A DNA stretch of 64,000 nt from Bisporella sp. PMI_857 (GCA_021307315.1 JAJSPD010000027.1:62001-126000); one strand, 5' to 3'; counted from the first letter of the stretch, positions 36,729 through 52,100 are shown. The notes: generated by a model from the letters alone, not told the origin. Numbers and translations are program-made.

Positions 36729-37874
36729 ATGGCACCAAATAATCAGGCAGCTTGGATCCCCGCAAAAAAGGTCCGACCTTTCAAGGTTGATGACGCGCCG
36801 TACACGCCACCCGGCCCGGGTCAGGTCGTGGTCAAGAACACTGCTGTGGCCATTAACCCTTTCGACTGGGTTTTACAGTACATTGGGCCGGCACTCGCTC
36901 GCTATATTAAGTACCCTTTCATCTTTGGCACCGATGTGGCAGGCGAAGTGGTCGAGGTCGGCCCCAATGTGGAGCGTTTCTGTGTGGGTGACCGCGTCTC
37001 CGGAAGTGCTACGGCCATCGCTAAGGAGGTCAACAGCCCTACTGAGGGAGGTTTTCAGCTCTACACAGTGATGCGACAGCATATGCTAACGCCGATTCCC
37101 TCACACATCACCGACGAACAAGCCAGTGTCTTGGGGTTGGGTCTCGGGACTGCAGCGTTCGGCCTCTTCAGCCCGGACTATCTAGGCCTCGACCTGCCTA
37201 AGATCCCAGCGCCTACCGAAGTTGTGGGCAAGTCCGGTAAGCCGCGAGCCATCATTATCACTGGCGGCGCGTCGAGTGTTGGGAGCAACGCCGTGCAGCT
37301 TGCCGTTTCTGCTGGCTACCAAGTCCTGTCTACGTCGTCTCCAAAGAACTTTGACTACGTTAAGGGTCTCGGTGCCACCCATGTCTTCGACTACAGGAGC
37401 AAAACGTTGGTCAAGGACCTCCTCGGTGCTTTGAAAGGCCACGAGCTTGTTGGTGCCTACACCATTGGTGATGGTGCCGTCAAGGCATGCACCGCCGTTA
37501 TGAGAAAACATGATCCTAAACTCACAAGGAAGTTCATCGCTGTGGCTGGCACGATAATACCCCCTGAAAAGCTCACATCATTTGTCGGCAAGGGCACGTT
37601 CTTTATTGGCATGATGGGGGATATGATCAAGTCGTCTGGGACGCGCCTCAGGACCGGAGTCGAGGCAAAATTCATCCTCGTTGATGGTCTCATCGATCCC
37701 AACAGTGTCGTGGCTCGCATCTATATGGACTTCTTGCCACAAGCGCTCGAGAAGGGCCAGTTTGTGCCAGCTCCTCCGCTTCAAATTGTGGGTAAGGGAC
37801 TGGATAAGATCCAAGACGCTCTGGACCTGCAGCGGAAAGGTGTCTCGGGAAAGAAGCTTGTCGTGACGCTGTAA
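36729..37874 (+). CDS. Medium-chain dehydrogenase/enoyl reductase, CipB/LovC-like
   Basis: A single exon of 381 residues. It has a GroES-like N-terminus with AINPFDWVLQ and GTDVAGEVVEVG, then a Rossmann domain with IITGGASSVGSNAVQLA at about 176-192 for NADPH. The conserved zinc ligands of true alcohol dehydrogenases are not evident, so this is the zinc-free quinone-oxidoreductase/trans-enoyl-reductase branch. Relatives include CipB of Aspergillus, LovC-type trans-acting ERs, and reductases of azaphilone clusters that reduce an enone late in the pathway. Because the reducing PKS already has an ER with an intact nucleotide site, a tailoring role is likelier than PKS complementation. It sits amid the cluster, divergent from a regulator. 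The fold is certain; the substrate is inferred. Confidence 0.9.
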   Translation: MAPNNQAAWIPAKKVRPFKVDDAPYTPPGPGQVVVKNTAVAINPFDWVLQYIGPALARYIKYPFIFGTDVAGEVVEVGPNVERFCVGDRVSGSATAIAKEVNSPTEGGFQLYTVMRQHMLTPIPSHITDEQASVLGLGLGTAAFGLFSPDYLGLDLPKIPAPTEVVGKSGKPRAIIITGGASSVGSNAVQLAVSAGYQVLSTSSPKNFDYVKGLGATHVFDYRSKTLVKDLLGALKGHELVGAYTIGDGAVKACTAVMRKHDPKLTRKFIAVAGTIIPPEKLTSFVGKGTFFIGMMGDMIKSSGTRLRTGVEAKFILVDGLIDPNSVVARIYMDFLPQALEKGQFVPAPPLQIVGKGLDKIQDALDLQRKGVSGKKLVVTL

Positions 37875-38907
37875 TTTAGTGCTCTTAGTGAGCCATTGAC
37901 AGAGGAAGCTTTGAATAACGTGGAACGGGATCTTGATTTAGTATTTAATGCACTATACCCTGACAGCTCTGTACATACAGAAGTCACTCATCCTGTTGTA
38001 GGATTGAGATGATGTTTTTGGATTGAACTCGTTGAGATACACGAGTAGGAAATGCTATGTGCCAATACAAAGAGGAAGTCAGGGTCAGGAAGGCTGGCTA
38101 TCATAAGGAGGAACAGCCGCACCTGAGTAATTCTGCTCTTTGCATACGAATGATGACCCAATTCTCATCTATTCACATCTAGCAACTTACGATATACTGA
38201 TGATAATTTCAAGTCAAGGAAGAGTATTGTCAAGGGTACTCTAAATTATACACATGAGATATATCTTACACAAAGCGAATATCTTAATTTAGAAGGACAG
38301 TAACCCAACTCTTGAGAGTACTACAATAATTAATGTTATCAAAACCTGTTGATAGGAGGTGAAGTCATGAAGTGGTAGACACTAGTCATTATCGAAGTTT
38401 GACTGTACCATACCTCAATAATTTTGTCCTCATACTTGAATAATTAATTAATATATAAAGTTATTATTAAACCCTTAATGGAGGAATAACAGGCCTGAAG
38501 ACACTAGGTAGAACCACACCTTATTACATGATAGACTAAATATATTACTGTGTATAAAATTCTTTTTGCTTAAGACCGTCATTTTAATCAGTACATTTTT
38601 GAAAACATAAATAATTGAATAACTATCGACTTTGGTTTATTATAAATTTTATGACTGATGTCTCAATTCATAAACAAAACGAACCCCCTTTATTTCAAAT
38701 ATTGGTTCATTGATTAACCAATTTCTTATCTAGAATCTAACTTACAAAGTTTAAAAATATTGCGACAAATCCGCTAACCCCATCTTAGGAATTACGTAAA
38801 AACTGCTATCACTGTGTCGATATACACGCAAGCGCAGCAGGTAGAGCTCATATCAGGAAGAGTGATAATGGCAATAGCGCGGGCAACTTTGTTGGTTGTC
38901 CAATACC
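37875..38907. other. AT-rich spacer between convergent genes
   Basis: Gene-free and strongly AT-rich from about 38200 to 38780. It must include the 3' ends of the enoyl reductase and of the MFS exporter. No repeat of the families seen elsewhere was recognised. Confidence 0.6.
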
Positions 38908-40898
38908 CTACTTCTCGTCCACTACTGCTTCGTCTCTTGTCGAAACTTTATCACCGCTGTCAGGAGACTCGTTGCCAAATTTTTGAAGATCCTTAGTCTT
39001 GCGGATGTCCTTCCAGCCAAGTCCCGGAGAAAAGACTATAACGCAGACGCTGCAAGCGATGCCGAGGTACATGACGTGGTCGACACTTTTGGCGTAGGCC
39101 TCGAGCGTAGCAGTTAGTGCGGAGCCAGACACCAGCTCACGGATGGAGCGGACTCCGGCGTTGATGATGGCTTCTGGAGAGACGCTGCCAATCTGTGATG
39201 CGCGCTGCTCAAGCTGTGTACGAAGACTGTTGCTGAAAATAGCGTTCGCAGCGATCAGGGAGACGGAAGCCCCTATGTTCTGCCAGAAAATGATAATTGC
39301 CATGGCGAGAGAGATCTGCTCTGGAGACACGAGGTTTTGGATAGCGATGTAGGGCTAGAATGAAGATGCGAGTCAGCGGACAGGATCACTATTTGCCAAG
39401 GATCGAACCTACAGCCGCGGTCGTGCAGCCGCTTGCAACACCATAGAGAATCTGGTAACCGATCCATTTTGGAACTGAGGTAGTAGTGCTTAACGTCGAT
39501 AAGAGGCCGTAGCCAACAGCTGATATAGCACCTCCCGCAAGAAGGAATGGAAGATAGTAGCCCAGAATAGAGACTGTGCAGTATCAGTGATGGTCAATTA
39601 ATAGGGAAAATTACGGGAGGTTGAAACGTTTCGTCCGGAGACACTTACTCAGGGTGCCCGAAATCATGGTAAACAGGACTAAACCGAGAGTGATTGGGAG
39701 CATATGTACGCCACTTATCAAGGGTGAGACATTTTGAATCGACTGGAAGTATATTGCAATGTAGTAATCAGCCACAAGAACGCTGGACAGGCTGAAGAAC
39801 ATTGTCATAGCGGCTGACCAGATGACCCGGTGTCTGAGCATTTCAATTGGCACCATGGCCTCGCTTCCCTGGCGATGCTCCCAGACTAGAAAGACGGCGA
39901 ATGTGGCGGCAGCGCCAACTAGCAAGCCAATTACAACTGAGCTGTTCCAGGGGTGCTGATTCCCGCCAAACTGGAGCCCTAAGAGGAACATGACGACCGC
40001 GGGGCAAATGAACATGAATCCTGGGAGATCTAGAGACTTGATGGCGGTGCTGAGAATCTCTAAGGCCGGCCTCTTGGGTGTTTGTTCTGGGATATTGACA
40101 AAGAAAAGGAACCCGCCGACGACAACGCCTAAGGGGAGGTTGATGTAAAAGCCTAACACAAAAAAGTCAGTCTTTGGGAACTTCCAAAGTAAGAGACTAG
40201 TTAACGCACACCACCGCCAAGACAAGCCTGTGGTAAAAGCCCCTCCGATGATGGGGCCGGTTGCAAGGCCCAGCTGACCTATACCCATATTGATACCCAT
40301 AAACAGCGCCTGTTTCCTTGTTGGGAGGACAGACGTAATGGTTGTCATAGAGCCGTTGGCCAATCCAGCAGACCCTACGCCCGCGATGACACGGCCGATG
40401 ATGAACATAGGCGACGACTGGGCCGCCCCACATATGGCAGACCCAACCTCGAAGATGAAAAAGAAGGCAAGAAAGGTCCACTGCATAATGATTTCGTCAG
40501 AATTTCTTTTACGTACGGACACGACGCGTAATTTGTAGACCAAGGCGTACCTTTATGGAAAACTGGCTGTAAATCTTGCCGCTCAAAGGCTGGAACGCTG
40601 CACTTCCAAGTTGGTAGGCGCCACCATACCTAGCCAGGTTGAATCAGTATCTTGTAAAGACAGCTAGCAGCCGTGGTATTCCAGATTAGTCAACGTGTAC
40701 TTACCAGCCGACGTCCACCAACGAGTTGAATCGGGTGGTAATGGACGGAGTGGCCGTGGAAAGGACGGCAAGGTCAAGGAAAAACAAGAAATAGGCCAGG
40801 GTAACTGATGTGAGGATGAGGGTGAGTTTCAGCCCCGTAGGATACTCCCTCTTGGACTCTTCCTCATCGTTCGGTTGAGTGGATATTGCCTCAGACAT
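38908..40898 (-). CDS. MFS drug/metabolite exporter, DHA family (SorT/AfoB-like)
   Basis: Six exons in phase (40898-40705, 40629-40551, 40480-40210, 40152-39649, 39573-39413, 39354-38908) give 551 residues. A charged N-terminus precedes the first helix ([23 protein letters not shown]). Typical motifs are [15 protein letters not shown], motif C-like [11 protein letters not shown], then [12 protein letters not shown] at the exon 3/4 junction. A 14-helix topology is expected. Plasma-membrane efflux pumps of this type are found in sorbicillinoid, azaphilone and aflatoxin-like clusters. It lies next to the hydrolase on the same strand, the same relative order as I recall for afoB-afoC. It is probably the main exporter of the pathway. 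Confidence 0.92.
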
Positions 40899-41794
40899 TG
40901 GGAGACCTGAGTTCTTTTTCCAAGAGCTGCGGCTGGAAGACGTATACTACTGCTAGTACGATACTGTTTGTAAAATGGACTCAGATGTGTGAGGTTTGGG
41001 AGGGATCGAATTCTAGTTTTGATGATTTAGAGTCCCTTCTCTTAAAGGAGCCTCTAGCAACTCGTATATCACGTGATCTACCCACTCTCAGGTTATACAG
41101 GTATAAAAGTGTTTGTAGCGAACGGGTCACAACAGTTTGACGAGGAGCGTATCAAAATAGTTAGTGGAAGAGTGAGCGTGGATATCTCCTTACATGATTC
41201 TCAATGTACGGCACCTACGGAGATGCGCATCGACATGAGGATATCCAAATGTTGAATGTAGAGAGGACCGGAGTTCGCTTTTCTAAATCCGTAGGATTTG
41301 CCCAACCCAATGGAATAATGAGATGACATGAAATCCGCCTGGAGGGGCGAATCGCCGACTCCTTAGCGAAACAAAAATGTGCCGGATAATGAGAAATGTG
41401 AGTTCCTCTTCTCGTCTTTCAAATCCTCTGCCTTGTTCTGGATAAACACATAACTGTTCAATCAATCTCTATACTGTGGATGGTGATGATAGATGAAGAT
41501 TTATTCTTCTACATTAAAGGTCTCTAGATTCTCCACCCAAGAGAAAGTTTCTGGGGGCTCTGTTTGTGTGAGTGGAAGCAGGCGGTGACGTGATGACGGG
41601 AATTTGTTACCGTGTTCAATTGTATTCAATTCAATCCAATCATCTGTAGGGCCTGTGCACACGAAGTGCTATTCTATTCATTCTCCAGTATAGCAGCAAT
41701 TTCAAGTATATAATTACGGAAAGAAATAGTACCACGACGAACTATTACCCTACGGCGTCCTGTATTCTTGTATTTCATGCTGGTCAACGTTAAG
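40899..41794. other. Intergenic, exporter promoter and hydrolase 3' flank
   Basis: No gene is supported. The first 300 bp is the upstream region of the exporter. CACGTGAT at 41070 is the only palindromic word noted. The remainder shows nothing recognisable. Confidence 0.5.
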
Positions 41795-42544
41795 TCACCT
41801 TGCTAAGTCTGGTATCTCAGCCACCACTGCACGAATCTCAGCCACTACTGTACCAACATCCTTGGTCGTGATAGGCACCCGATGATCTCCATCCCACTCC
41901 ACAAGCTTCGCACTAGAGTTCAAACAGCAGTGCAGTAGCTCCCTGTGCATTTCGATACCAGGGTCTCGTAGTCCATGAACATGGATGGTTGGTAACTGCA
42001 GCAGTTCGAGCTTGGGTGCCAGCCGAATGCTGCCGTCCCCAACACTCATGTCCATCAGCGGCCCCCTTCCAGCAAGTAAGACAGCGAAACGATACCTGCG
42101 GCCTGGCTTCTTCAAACTCTGGTTAAGCCGTTGTTCCCTCAACAACAGGCTGGCAGCAACCCTGGCTCCCTGGCTGAACCCTAACAGGCCAACCCATGAA
42201 CCCCTTGCGCCATCCAGGTCATCCGCAGCCATGGCAGTAGTAATGCACTCATCAATCTTTGCAATATGAGGCTCATTCATGGCAGGCAGCGGTAGCCAGG
42301 CTCGGAAAGGACCCCAATCACCAAATACTGGTGTCACGTCGGGACCAGCCTGAGAGGGAAATGGCGCGTCAGCAAATACGAGGCGAAACGAGTCTAATAG
42401 GTGAGCTCGAATAATGCGACACTGAGCCCTGAAGATACGCGCGTTAGTGCCACCCCCGTGGAGACAAACGATGCGGGGGAGGTCTAGCCCTAGGGCAGTA
42501 TCTGGGTGGTCCCGCTCACCACTAGACTCTGGTTGAGGTGACAT
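41795..42544 (-). CDS. FSH1-type serine hydrolase (AfoC/LovG-like)
   Basis: A single exon of 249 residues with an alpha/beta-hydrolase fold. It has the strand-loop LPRIVCLHGGGTNARIF near the N-terminus, nucleophile elbow GFSQGA with Ser124, Asp194 in HGLRDPG and His221 in DGDHRVP, forming the triad. FSH1-like hydrolases in polyketide clusters free stalled or finished chains from PKS thiol groups or hydrolyse esters; examples are LovG, AfoC and the azaphilone hydrolases. Since the non-reducing PKS has its own reductive release domain, an editing or turnover role for one of the two PKSs is plausible. It shares a 545-bp divergent promoter with the FAD monooxygenase, suggesting co-expression. Confidence 0.92.
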   Translation of the reverse strand: MSPQPESSGERDHPDTALGLDLPRIVCLHGGGTNARIFRAQCRIIRAHLLDSFRLVFADAPFPSQAGPDVTPVFGDWGPFRAWLPLPAMNEPHIAKIDECITTAMAADDLDGARGSWVGLLGFSQGARVAASLLLREQRLNQSLKKPGRRYRFAVLLAGRGPLMDMSVGDGSIRLAPKLELLQLPTIHVHGLRDPGIEMHRELLHCCLNSSAKLVEWDGDHRVPITTKDVGTVVAEIRAVVAEIPDLAR

Positions 42545-44584
<2,040 letters not shown>

Positions 44585-46109
44585 GGACCTAGAGTATATA
44601 AACGCATGCATCGCGCAACTCATTATAGCCATGTATTTGTCTACCATTCTGAATCTGTGTATCTTGAGAGCCGTATAACAGACCCAAGTAGACATTGATA
44701 TGGTTTGTGAAACCTACCTTTTATCAACGCTCCATCTTCGCTGTTCGTGTTACAGTCAAATTCGTACTCTCTCCTCTCTCCCTCTGCAAACAAAGAGTTG
44801 TTATTTTCGATCTTAAAAGCTTTTCCAACTTTTATAAGGCTATAAGATGGCGTGTGCTTCATACATAGTATAAGGGATTTATTTTAAAATGAGCTACTTT
44901 CAAGAGAGATAAGTTTTATTTATGAAAGAAAGGCTTTTTTTTTACGAATGAGAATATGCAAAATTGGAGGCTTATTATAATAGAAAAATATTTTTCTTGA
45001 ATTAGTTTTGTTCATATTCTCTTTAAATCAAGCCCTACAACATATTCTCCATATCTAAATAAAGGAACTATAATTATACAAGCAAGAGCGTAATTAATAG
45101 CTACTACGCGTTTTGCTACGTGATGTCAATAGGATCAGTCTACTTAATTGTGATGTATAGTAAATATAAAATTTTACAATTAGCGCGGAATTCCATATAA
45201 GTGTAGTTAATGCTTAAGCATATAACAGCCTTATAACAAAATTAGATACAGGATTTTAATATATCCTTAGTAATTGACAATTTACTATAGACCTTTATAC
45301 CCCTAATCATCAACCGAGCCTTGCTTGCAACCTGAACCACCACTAGATTCACCACATGTTACACCTTACACCAGAAGTGACGTCCTACTATTTGTACAAG
45401 TTGATACGAGTAAACAATCAAAAATGAATACTACTCTCGGGTTAACATTGTGTGGATTGGGTTCTTAGTAAACATAGCGGCTGAGCTGACGCGATAGCTG
45501 GGCTGACATAGGAAATCAGGCGGACTTCTGGACTAGCAAGACTCAAAGTCAGCAAGTCCGAAAGTCCGTCGTATATCAACGTTTCAGAGCTTATTGCCGC
45601 GTAAGAGCATATCTAGACCCAATCATGAGGATAAGGGTCCATATCCTAGTTCTACAAATTGTTCCGTTTGTGTGTTGCTACTACACTTTACGTAGGGAGG
45701 CCTCTACTAGAACAGGCGGTGAGCGCTGGGTGCACTCAAGGAAGTCCTAGCCAATGAGATTTGCGGCGGTTTAGTGTTATGTTTTAACGGGTGCCGTGGG
45801 TACGGCAGTGGACTAATATTGTACTTTACTTTTAAGTTCTACCGGGAGAGTTTATAGTGATAACATATGGTGAATAAACTGTAATCCTTTCTCAGCAAGA
45901 TCCAACAGAACTGGGCCATACCCGAAGTAAATTGTGGAAGTGGAACAGGAACACCTTTTTGTCATATTCGCATGTAATATGGGCTAGAACCATTCACCCT
46001 ACCTTCAACGTTACCATTCTATTCAAAGATTCTTCGTGCCTCTTTGTTCCACTATTGTATCTTAGAAACTCGCTTTCTCTTTTGACTGACATTTTCAATC
46101 TCTATCACA
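44585..46109. other. Spacer upstream of the non-reducing PKS
   Basis: AT-rich from 44880 to 45300, with a repeat-end fragment at 45082-45130 (AGCAAGAGCGTAATTA, TTTTGCTACGTGATG) shared with 25380 and 57525. The PKS promoter part holds CGGACTT at 45521, CAAGTCCG at 45553 and AAAGTCCG at 45561. Confidence 0.6.
45521..45568. promoter_or_regulatory. Cluster of CGGACTT/AAGTCCG words upstream of the non-reducing PKS
   Basis: One CGGACTT (45521-45527) and two AAGTCCG (45554-45560, 45562-45568) lie within 48 bp, about 540-590 bp before the start codon. Inverted CGG triplets are typical Zn2Cys6 targets. The same core is upstream of the reducing PKS, the oxidase, one regulator and the hydrolase/monooxygenase pair. 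Confidence 0.45.
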
Positions 46110-49100
46110 ATGACATTTACAAACGGCCTGGAGAAAGGCTCCAGCGAGTCGAAGGTTTTTCTCTTCGGCCCACATGTTGGCACCTTCACTAGACAGTCAA
46201 TGAATAAGCTAGTACGGCCGCTATCTCAAAACCCCCGGAGAGACTGGATTCTCGACACTGTGGCCAAGCTACCAGAGTACTGGGATGTCTTGACATCCAA
46301 TATCCCAGACGTGGCTCGCGATGTTGATGGCCCTCGTTATCTAGCTGAACTTGACTCTTGGCTTCGACACGGCGCGGCCGACTTACCACACGATGATGAA
46401 AACCTACCCAGCATAATAGTTGGCCCATTAGTAGTGTTGATACAGCTCACTCAATACTGGCGTCACCTCGAAATCACAAGAGCCGACGACACGTATACAG
46501 CGGACTTACAGGCAGACCTGGTCGCACTGAATAAACACCAAGCAGGTCCTAAAGTCGAGATACTGGGCTTCTGTGCCGGATTACTGGCCGCTCTCGCTGT
46601 TGCTAGCGCCAGCAACCAGCAGGAGTTCCAAGAGTACGGCGCTGTTGCGGTACGACTGGCGATGTTGATCGGAGCCCTGATTGATGCCCAGGAAGAGTGG
46701 GACAAGGGCTCCGGGAAGGGCAGCTCAGCATCATATGCGATTGCCTGGCGTGGGGAGAAGCAGGAAGAAGATATGACACGCATCATCAACGACTTGTCAA
46801 AAAATGCCTACATTGCCGTCCGCTATGATCAGGCTCGTGCCACGGTGACAGCGTCGGATATTATTGCTCCTCTCCTCTTGAAAAGATTCCGCGCTGCTGG
46901 CATCACAGCAGCCGAAGTTGGCATTAAAGGCCAGATCCATAGTCCCAACGCGGATAGGAGAGCCTACACTAATGTGCTTGTTGACCTTTGCAATTCTTGG
47001 CCTGGTTTACAGTATGCTGATGTGGCCAATCTTGTGCTCCCAACCTACGACAACCAAGGCGAAGGGAAGCCTGTGTTACCCGGTCGAGGGAGCATGACAG
47101 AGATGGTTTTGCGTTCCATCCTGGTGCAGCAATGCCACTGGTTTGACACCTTCTCGGCCGTCATGGAACGCCACCAGGACCCCTTTGTTGTGACGTTTGG
47201 CCTAGAGCGATGTGTCCCACCTACTTTGATGCGGAGTCTCGGAGCTAGGCAGGTCTTTTTTGAAGACTTGTCTAAGGATCCTAAGCAGCCTTCTAGCAGG
47301 ATGCCCAATGCCTCACACGGACAAAAACAACAAAAACAGCAACAGGAACAGCAGCGTAGCGATGTGCGGCCATCTATGAATGTCGACAACGAAGCCATCG
47401 CCATTATTGGCATGTCCGTAAAGACTGCAGGGGCTGACGATCTGGCTGAATTTGCTGAGATGCTCAAAACGGGCAAGTCACAACATATTCCCATCACCAG
47501 GGATCGGCTCATGCACGACATGCTGTTCCGCGTGGCTGCTGACAGTGACCCAAAGCGCAAGTTCTACGGCTGCTTCTTCCGTGACGGCGACGCGTTTGAC
47601 CACAAATTCTTCAAGCGTAGCCCCCGCGAATCGGCCGCTATGGATCCACAGAGCCGCATTGTTCTCCAGACAGCCTACCAGGCCGTCGAGCAGTCAGGCT
47701 ACTTTGCAGAGAATAACACTGGTTATACGCCAGACGGGCGCGACAAAGCACACGTTGGCGTCTATTTGGGTTCGTGCGGCGTTGACTATGAGCATAACAT
47801 AAGTTGTCACGAGCCCAATGCCTTTACGGCCACGGGAGCCCTCAAGAGCTTTATCACGGGCCGAGTGTCGCACCACTTTGGCTGGACCGGCCCGTGCATG
47901 ACCTTTGATACGGCATGTTCGTCTTCAGCGGTGGCGATTCACACGGCATGTCGCAACCTCTTATCTGGCGAGTGCACGGCAGCACTGGCTGGAGGTTCCA
48001 ATACAGTGACCAACATGAACTGGTTCCAGAACCTCGCCGCTGGTTCCTTTGTTAGCGCAACGGGTCAGTGTAAGCCATTCGATGATAGTGCAGACGGGTA
48101 CTGTCGTGCCGAGGGTGCTGCGTTTGTCTTCCTCAAGAGGATATCAGACGCAGTGCGAGATGGTAACCCGATTCTTGCCACAATTTCTGGCAGTGCCGTC
48201 TACCAGAACCGGAACTTCACGCCCTTGTTCGTGCCAAATTCGCCCTCTCTGTCGCAACTTTTCAAGGACGTGATGTGCCAGGCAAAAGTTACTGCTAACG
48301 ACGTATCGCTGGTTGAAGCTCACGGCACTGGAACGCCAGTTGGAGACCCAGCCGAGTACGATAGTATTCTCACAGCTCTCGGAGGCCCTATCCGCAAGAA
48401 GATGCTGCCTATCGGATCCGTCAAGGGCCACATTGGCCATACGGAGGGCGCGTCCGGTGCCATTGCGCTCGTCAAGATTGTCATGATGATGCGCGGCGAC
48501 TTCATTCCGCCCCAGGCCAGCTTCAAAAAGATGAACCGTCACATTCCTGTCAAGCCTGACGACAATCTCGAGGTGGTAACAAAGCTACGCCGGTGGGGCG
48601 AGGAACATAAGACGGCACTCCTCAACAACTATGGTGCTTGCGGATCTAATGCGAGCATGATCATCACCGAAACTGACAAGGCCTTGTCTGAGAAGAGCGC
48701 GGGATCACCCTCAGGAAACACGGAGCAGCAGTATCCCTTCTGGATTCCAGGCCTCGACACCAGAGCCATCGCTGCGTACTGTGCTAAGCTAGGACCCTGG
48801 TTGCGGTCGTGCTCCAAGGAACCAACCCTGGCCGATGTCTCGTTCCACGTCAACAGGCAGTCTAACCGTGGCTTACCTCAAGGCTTAATATTCAACTGCC
48901 ACTCAATCACCGAGCTGCAGGAGAAGCTAGAGCAGGTGGCCGCTTCTAACAAAGACATGGCTGCCAGTATTGGCATCGTGCCCACAAAGACCGAAAGACC
49001 TGTCATCCTGTGCTTCGGCGGCCAAGTGTCACGGTTCGTCGGGCTAGACCGCAAGTTGTTCGGTTCAGTGGCCGTTTTACGGCGATATCTCAATGAGGTT

Positions 49101-52100
49101 GACGCTGTCGTCAAGTCGCTGGGCCTAGAGAGCATCTACCCCGATATATTTACGCGGGAGCCGGCGCAGGATACAGTCAAGCTCCAAACTATGTTGTTTG
49201 CCATGCAATACGCGTGTGCCAAAAGCTGGATGGACTGCGGCCTCGAAGCTAAGATTAAAGCTGTCGTAGGTCACAGCTTTGGAGAGATCACAGCGCTGTG
49301 TATTGCTGGTGCTCTTAGTCTTGAGCACACCATTCAACTCGTGGCATCGCGAGCTAGACTGGTTCGCGATAGCTGGGGCGCTGATCCAGGCGCCATGATG
49401 GCCATTGAGGCCGATGAGACGCTGGTCCGCGAGCTGCTATTGGAGGCAAATCGTGGCTTGGGTGGTTCTGCCAGTATCGCGTGCTATAATGGCCCGCGCA
49501 GCTTTACAATTGCCGGGTCGACTAGCGCCATCGATGAGGTGCGGCAGAAAATGGTCTCCAACTCCAATTTCGGGTCCATCAAAAGCAAACGCCTGAACGT
49601 AACAAATGCCTTCCACTCGGCCCTCGTCGATAAGATTAGCGGTGGCCTGGAGGAGATTGGAAAGACGCTATCCTTCCACAGGCCCATTATACCAATAGAA
49701 TGTGCCACCAAGACATCTCTTGACACGAACAAGATCGACGCTTCATTCGTATCCCAGCACATGCGCCAGCCGGTCTTCTTCAACCATGCTGTGCAACGAT
49801 TGGCTAAAAGACATCCGCAAGCCATCTTCCTCGAGGCTGGTTCCAGCTCAACCATTACCGTTATGGCTGGCCGGGCCATTGCTCAAAGTCAAGAATCGGT
49901 TTCAGACGCGCACCACTTCCAAGCTGTGTCTATCACGAACGACATGGGCTTCGACGGGTTAACGGATGCTACCACGGCTCTGTGGAAGCAGGGTCTGCGC
50001 GTTTCATTCTGGGCGCATCACGCCCTCCAGACTCTTGAGTACTCGCAGCTACTCTTGCCGCCATACCAGTTTGACACGTCGGCGCGTCACTGGCTTCCGA
50101 TGAAGTCGCCATTAGAGCAAGTTGAGAAGGCTGCGGCCGCACTGGTGGCTGCTGGCAATACAGGGGCTGCACAGCATCAGCAAAATGACTCTCATCAAGA
50201 TCATAGGTCGCGGCCTTTGTGGAATTTTGTCGGATTCCAAGATAGAGACAATAAGAAGCCACGGTTCCAGATCAATACCGGCTCAGATAAGTACAACCGC
50301 TTTGTCCTAGGCCACGTAATTGCGCAGACAGCACCTATTTGTCCAGGCACACTCGAGTGTGACATTTTTATTGAGGCTCTCTTCAGCCTTGAACCTAATT
50401 GGAAGCAGGGTGGTGTGCAGCCTGTGGTTCGCGACATGATCAATCACTCGCCAATCTGCAAAGATTCGACTCGCACTGTCTACCTCGACTTGACGGCGCT
50501 CAGCAAGAAGCGTACGGAATGGAGCGTCCGAATCTTTAGTGTTGAGGTCAACAGCAATGCTCAAACATCCGAGACACACGCCGAGGCTAGCGTTGATATG
50601 CGTGCGCCTACAGATGCTGCCCAGCTACGCGAGTTTGCCAACTTTGAGCGGCTTGTCAGCTACAAACAATGCCTTGATGTGCTGAGTCTCAATCTCGACC
50701 AAGATGATGTTGAGGTGCTCCAGGGTCGTAATGTGTACCGAACTTTCAGCCCCATCGTCGACTACGGCGAGATTTACCGTGGCGTCCGTTACGTCGTAGG
50801 CCGTGGCGACGAGTGTGCCGGGCGCGTGCAATTGCCTAAGCATCACCGTGGAGATACTTGGCTCGATGTGCCTTTGAGCGATAGCTTCAGTCAGGTCGGC
50901 GGGGTCTGGGTAAACCTGATGACGGACCTCCCTCCAGGGGATATGTACATCGCAACGGGCTGCCAGCTGTCGATGCGCTCGCCCAAGGCTCCCAGTCGTG
51001 CCGACACGGATGTGTGGCATGTGTATGCACGTCATTCTCGCCAGGGCGACAAGTCTTTTATGTCTGATTTATTTGTGTTTGATACAGCAACAGGGCAGCT
51101 GGTCGAAGTTATGCTAGGCGTGCAGTATGGAAGGGTGGCAAAGGCATCGATGAGCAAAATGCTGGCCCGAATGACCACGGACGAGTCTGTGTTGCGGACC
51201 AAGCCGCAGTCATCTCCTCACGCTGGCGCATCTGCAAAGCCGGCTCTCATCGAGGTCAATCCCGCCGAGAGAGTGGGCAAGACGACAAAGAAGGAAACCA
51301 AGGTCAGCAAAGGCAAGCCCAGTGCAAAGAAAGACAAGGAACCTTCAGGATGGCGGGACATTACCGAGGAGGTACGCAACCTCGTGGCTACCGTGTCGGG
51401 CATCGCAGCTAGCGAATTGGAGCTCGATGCAGAAATGGCCGACTTTGGCATTGACTCTCTGATGGGAATGGAGTTGGGCAAGGAGGTAGAGACGGTTTTC
51501 AAGTGCACGCTGGACCAGAGCGAGCAGATGGAAGCCACGAGTCTGCGCAAGTTTGTCGCATGCGTTTCTAACGCTATGTTTGGTTCTAACCATGGACCGT
51601 TGCTAGTGGGTAGTGGAGATGAGGATAAAAACGAACGGAGTGAAGACCCATCAGATGACTCATCTTCTGCCGACAGCGACGAAGGCACGTCGTCCGGCTC
51701 AATTACTTTAGGCACGGAGAGCCTAACTCCTGAGGAGGATCCATTGCCCTTAGAAGCTATGGCATTCCACAAGACCACTGGTCTTGCAGCCCCAGTCAAG
51801 AGTCGCTTGACGCTGTCAGCCTCCGACGTGCTCGAGTCCTTTGGCGAGATCAAGTTGGCCACAGACAAGCTCATTCACGAGTATGGCGTCCATCAGACCG
51901 AAAAGGTTATGTTAGCGGGTAGTAATCGACTCTGCACAGCACTCGTAGTCGAGGCATTTGATGAGCTTGGCTCGCCGCTCCGCACAGCCGCTGCTGGTCA
52001 ACCCATCGAGCGTATTCCCTTTCTCCCTCAGCATGGCCGCCTAATGCAGTGGGTGTATGAGTTCCTAGAGCGCGACGCCCGCTTGATCAATTTGGACGCT

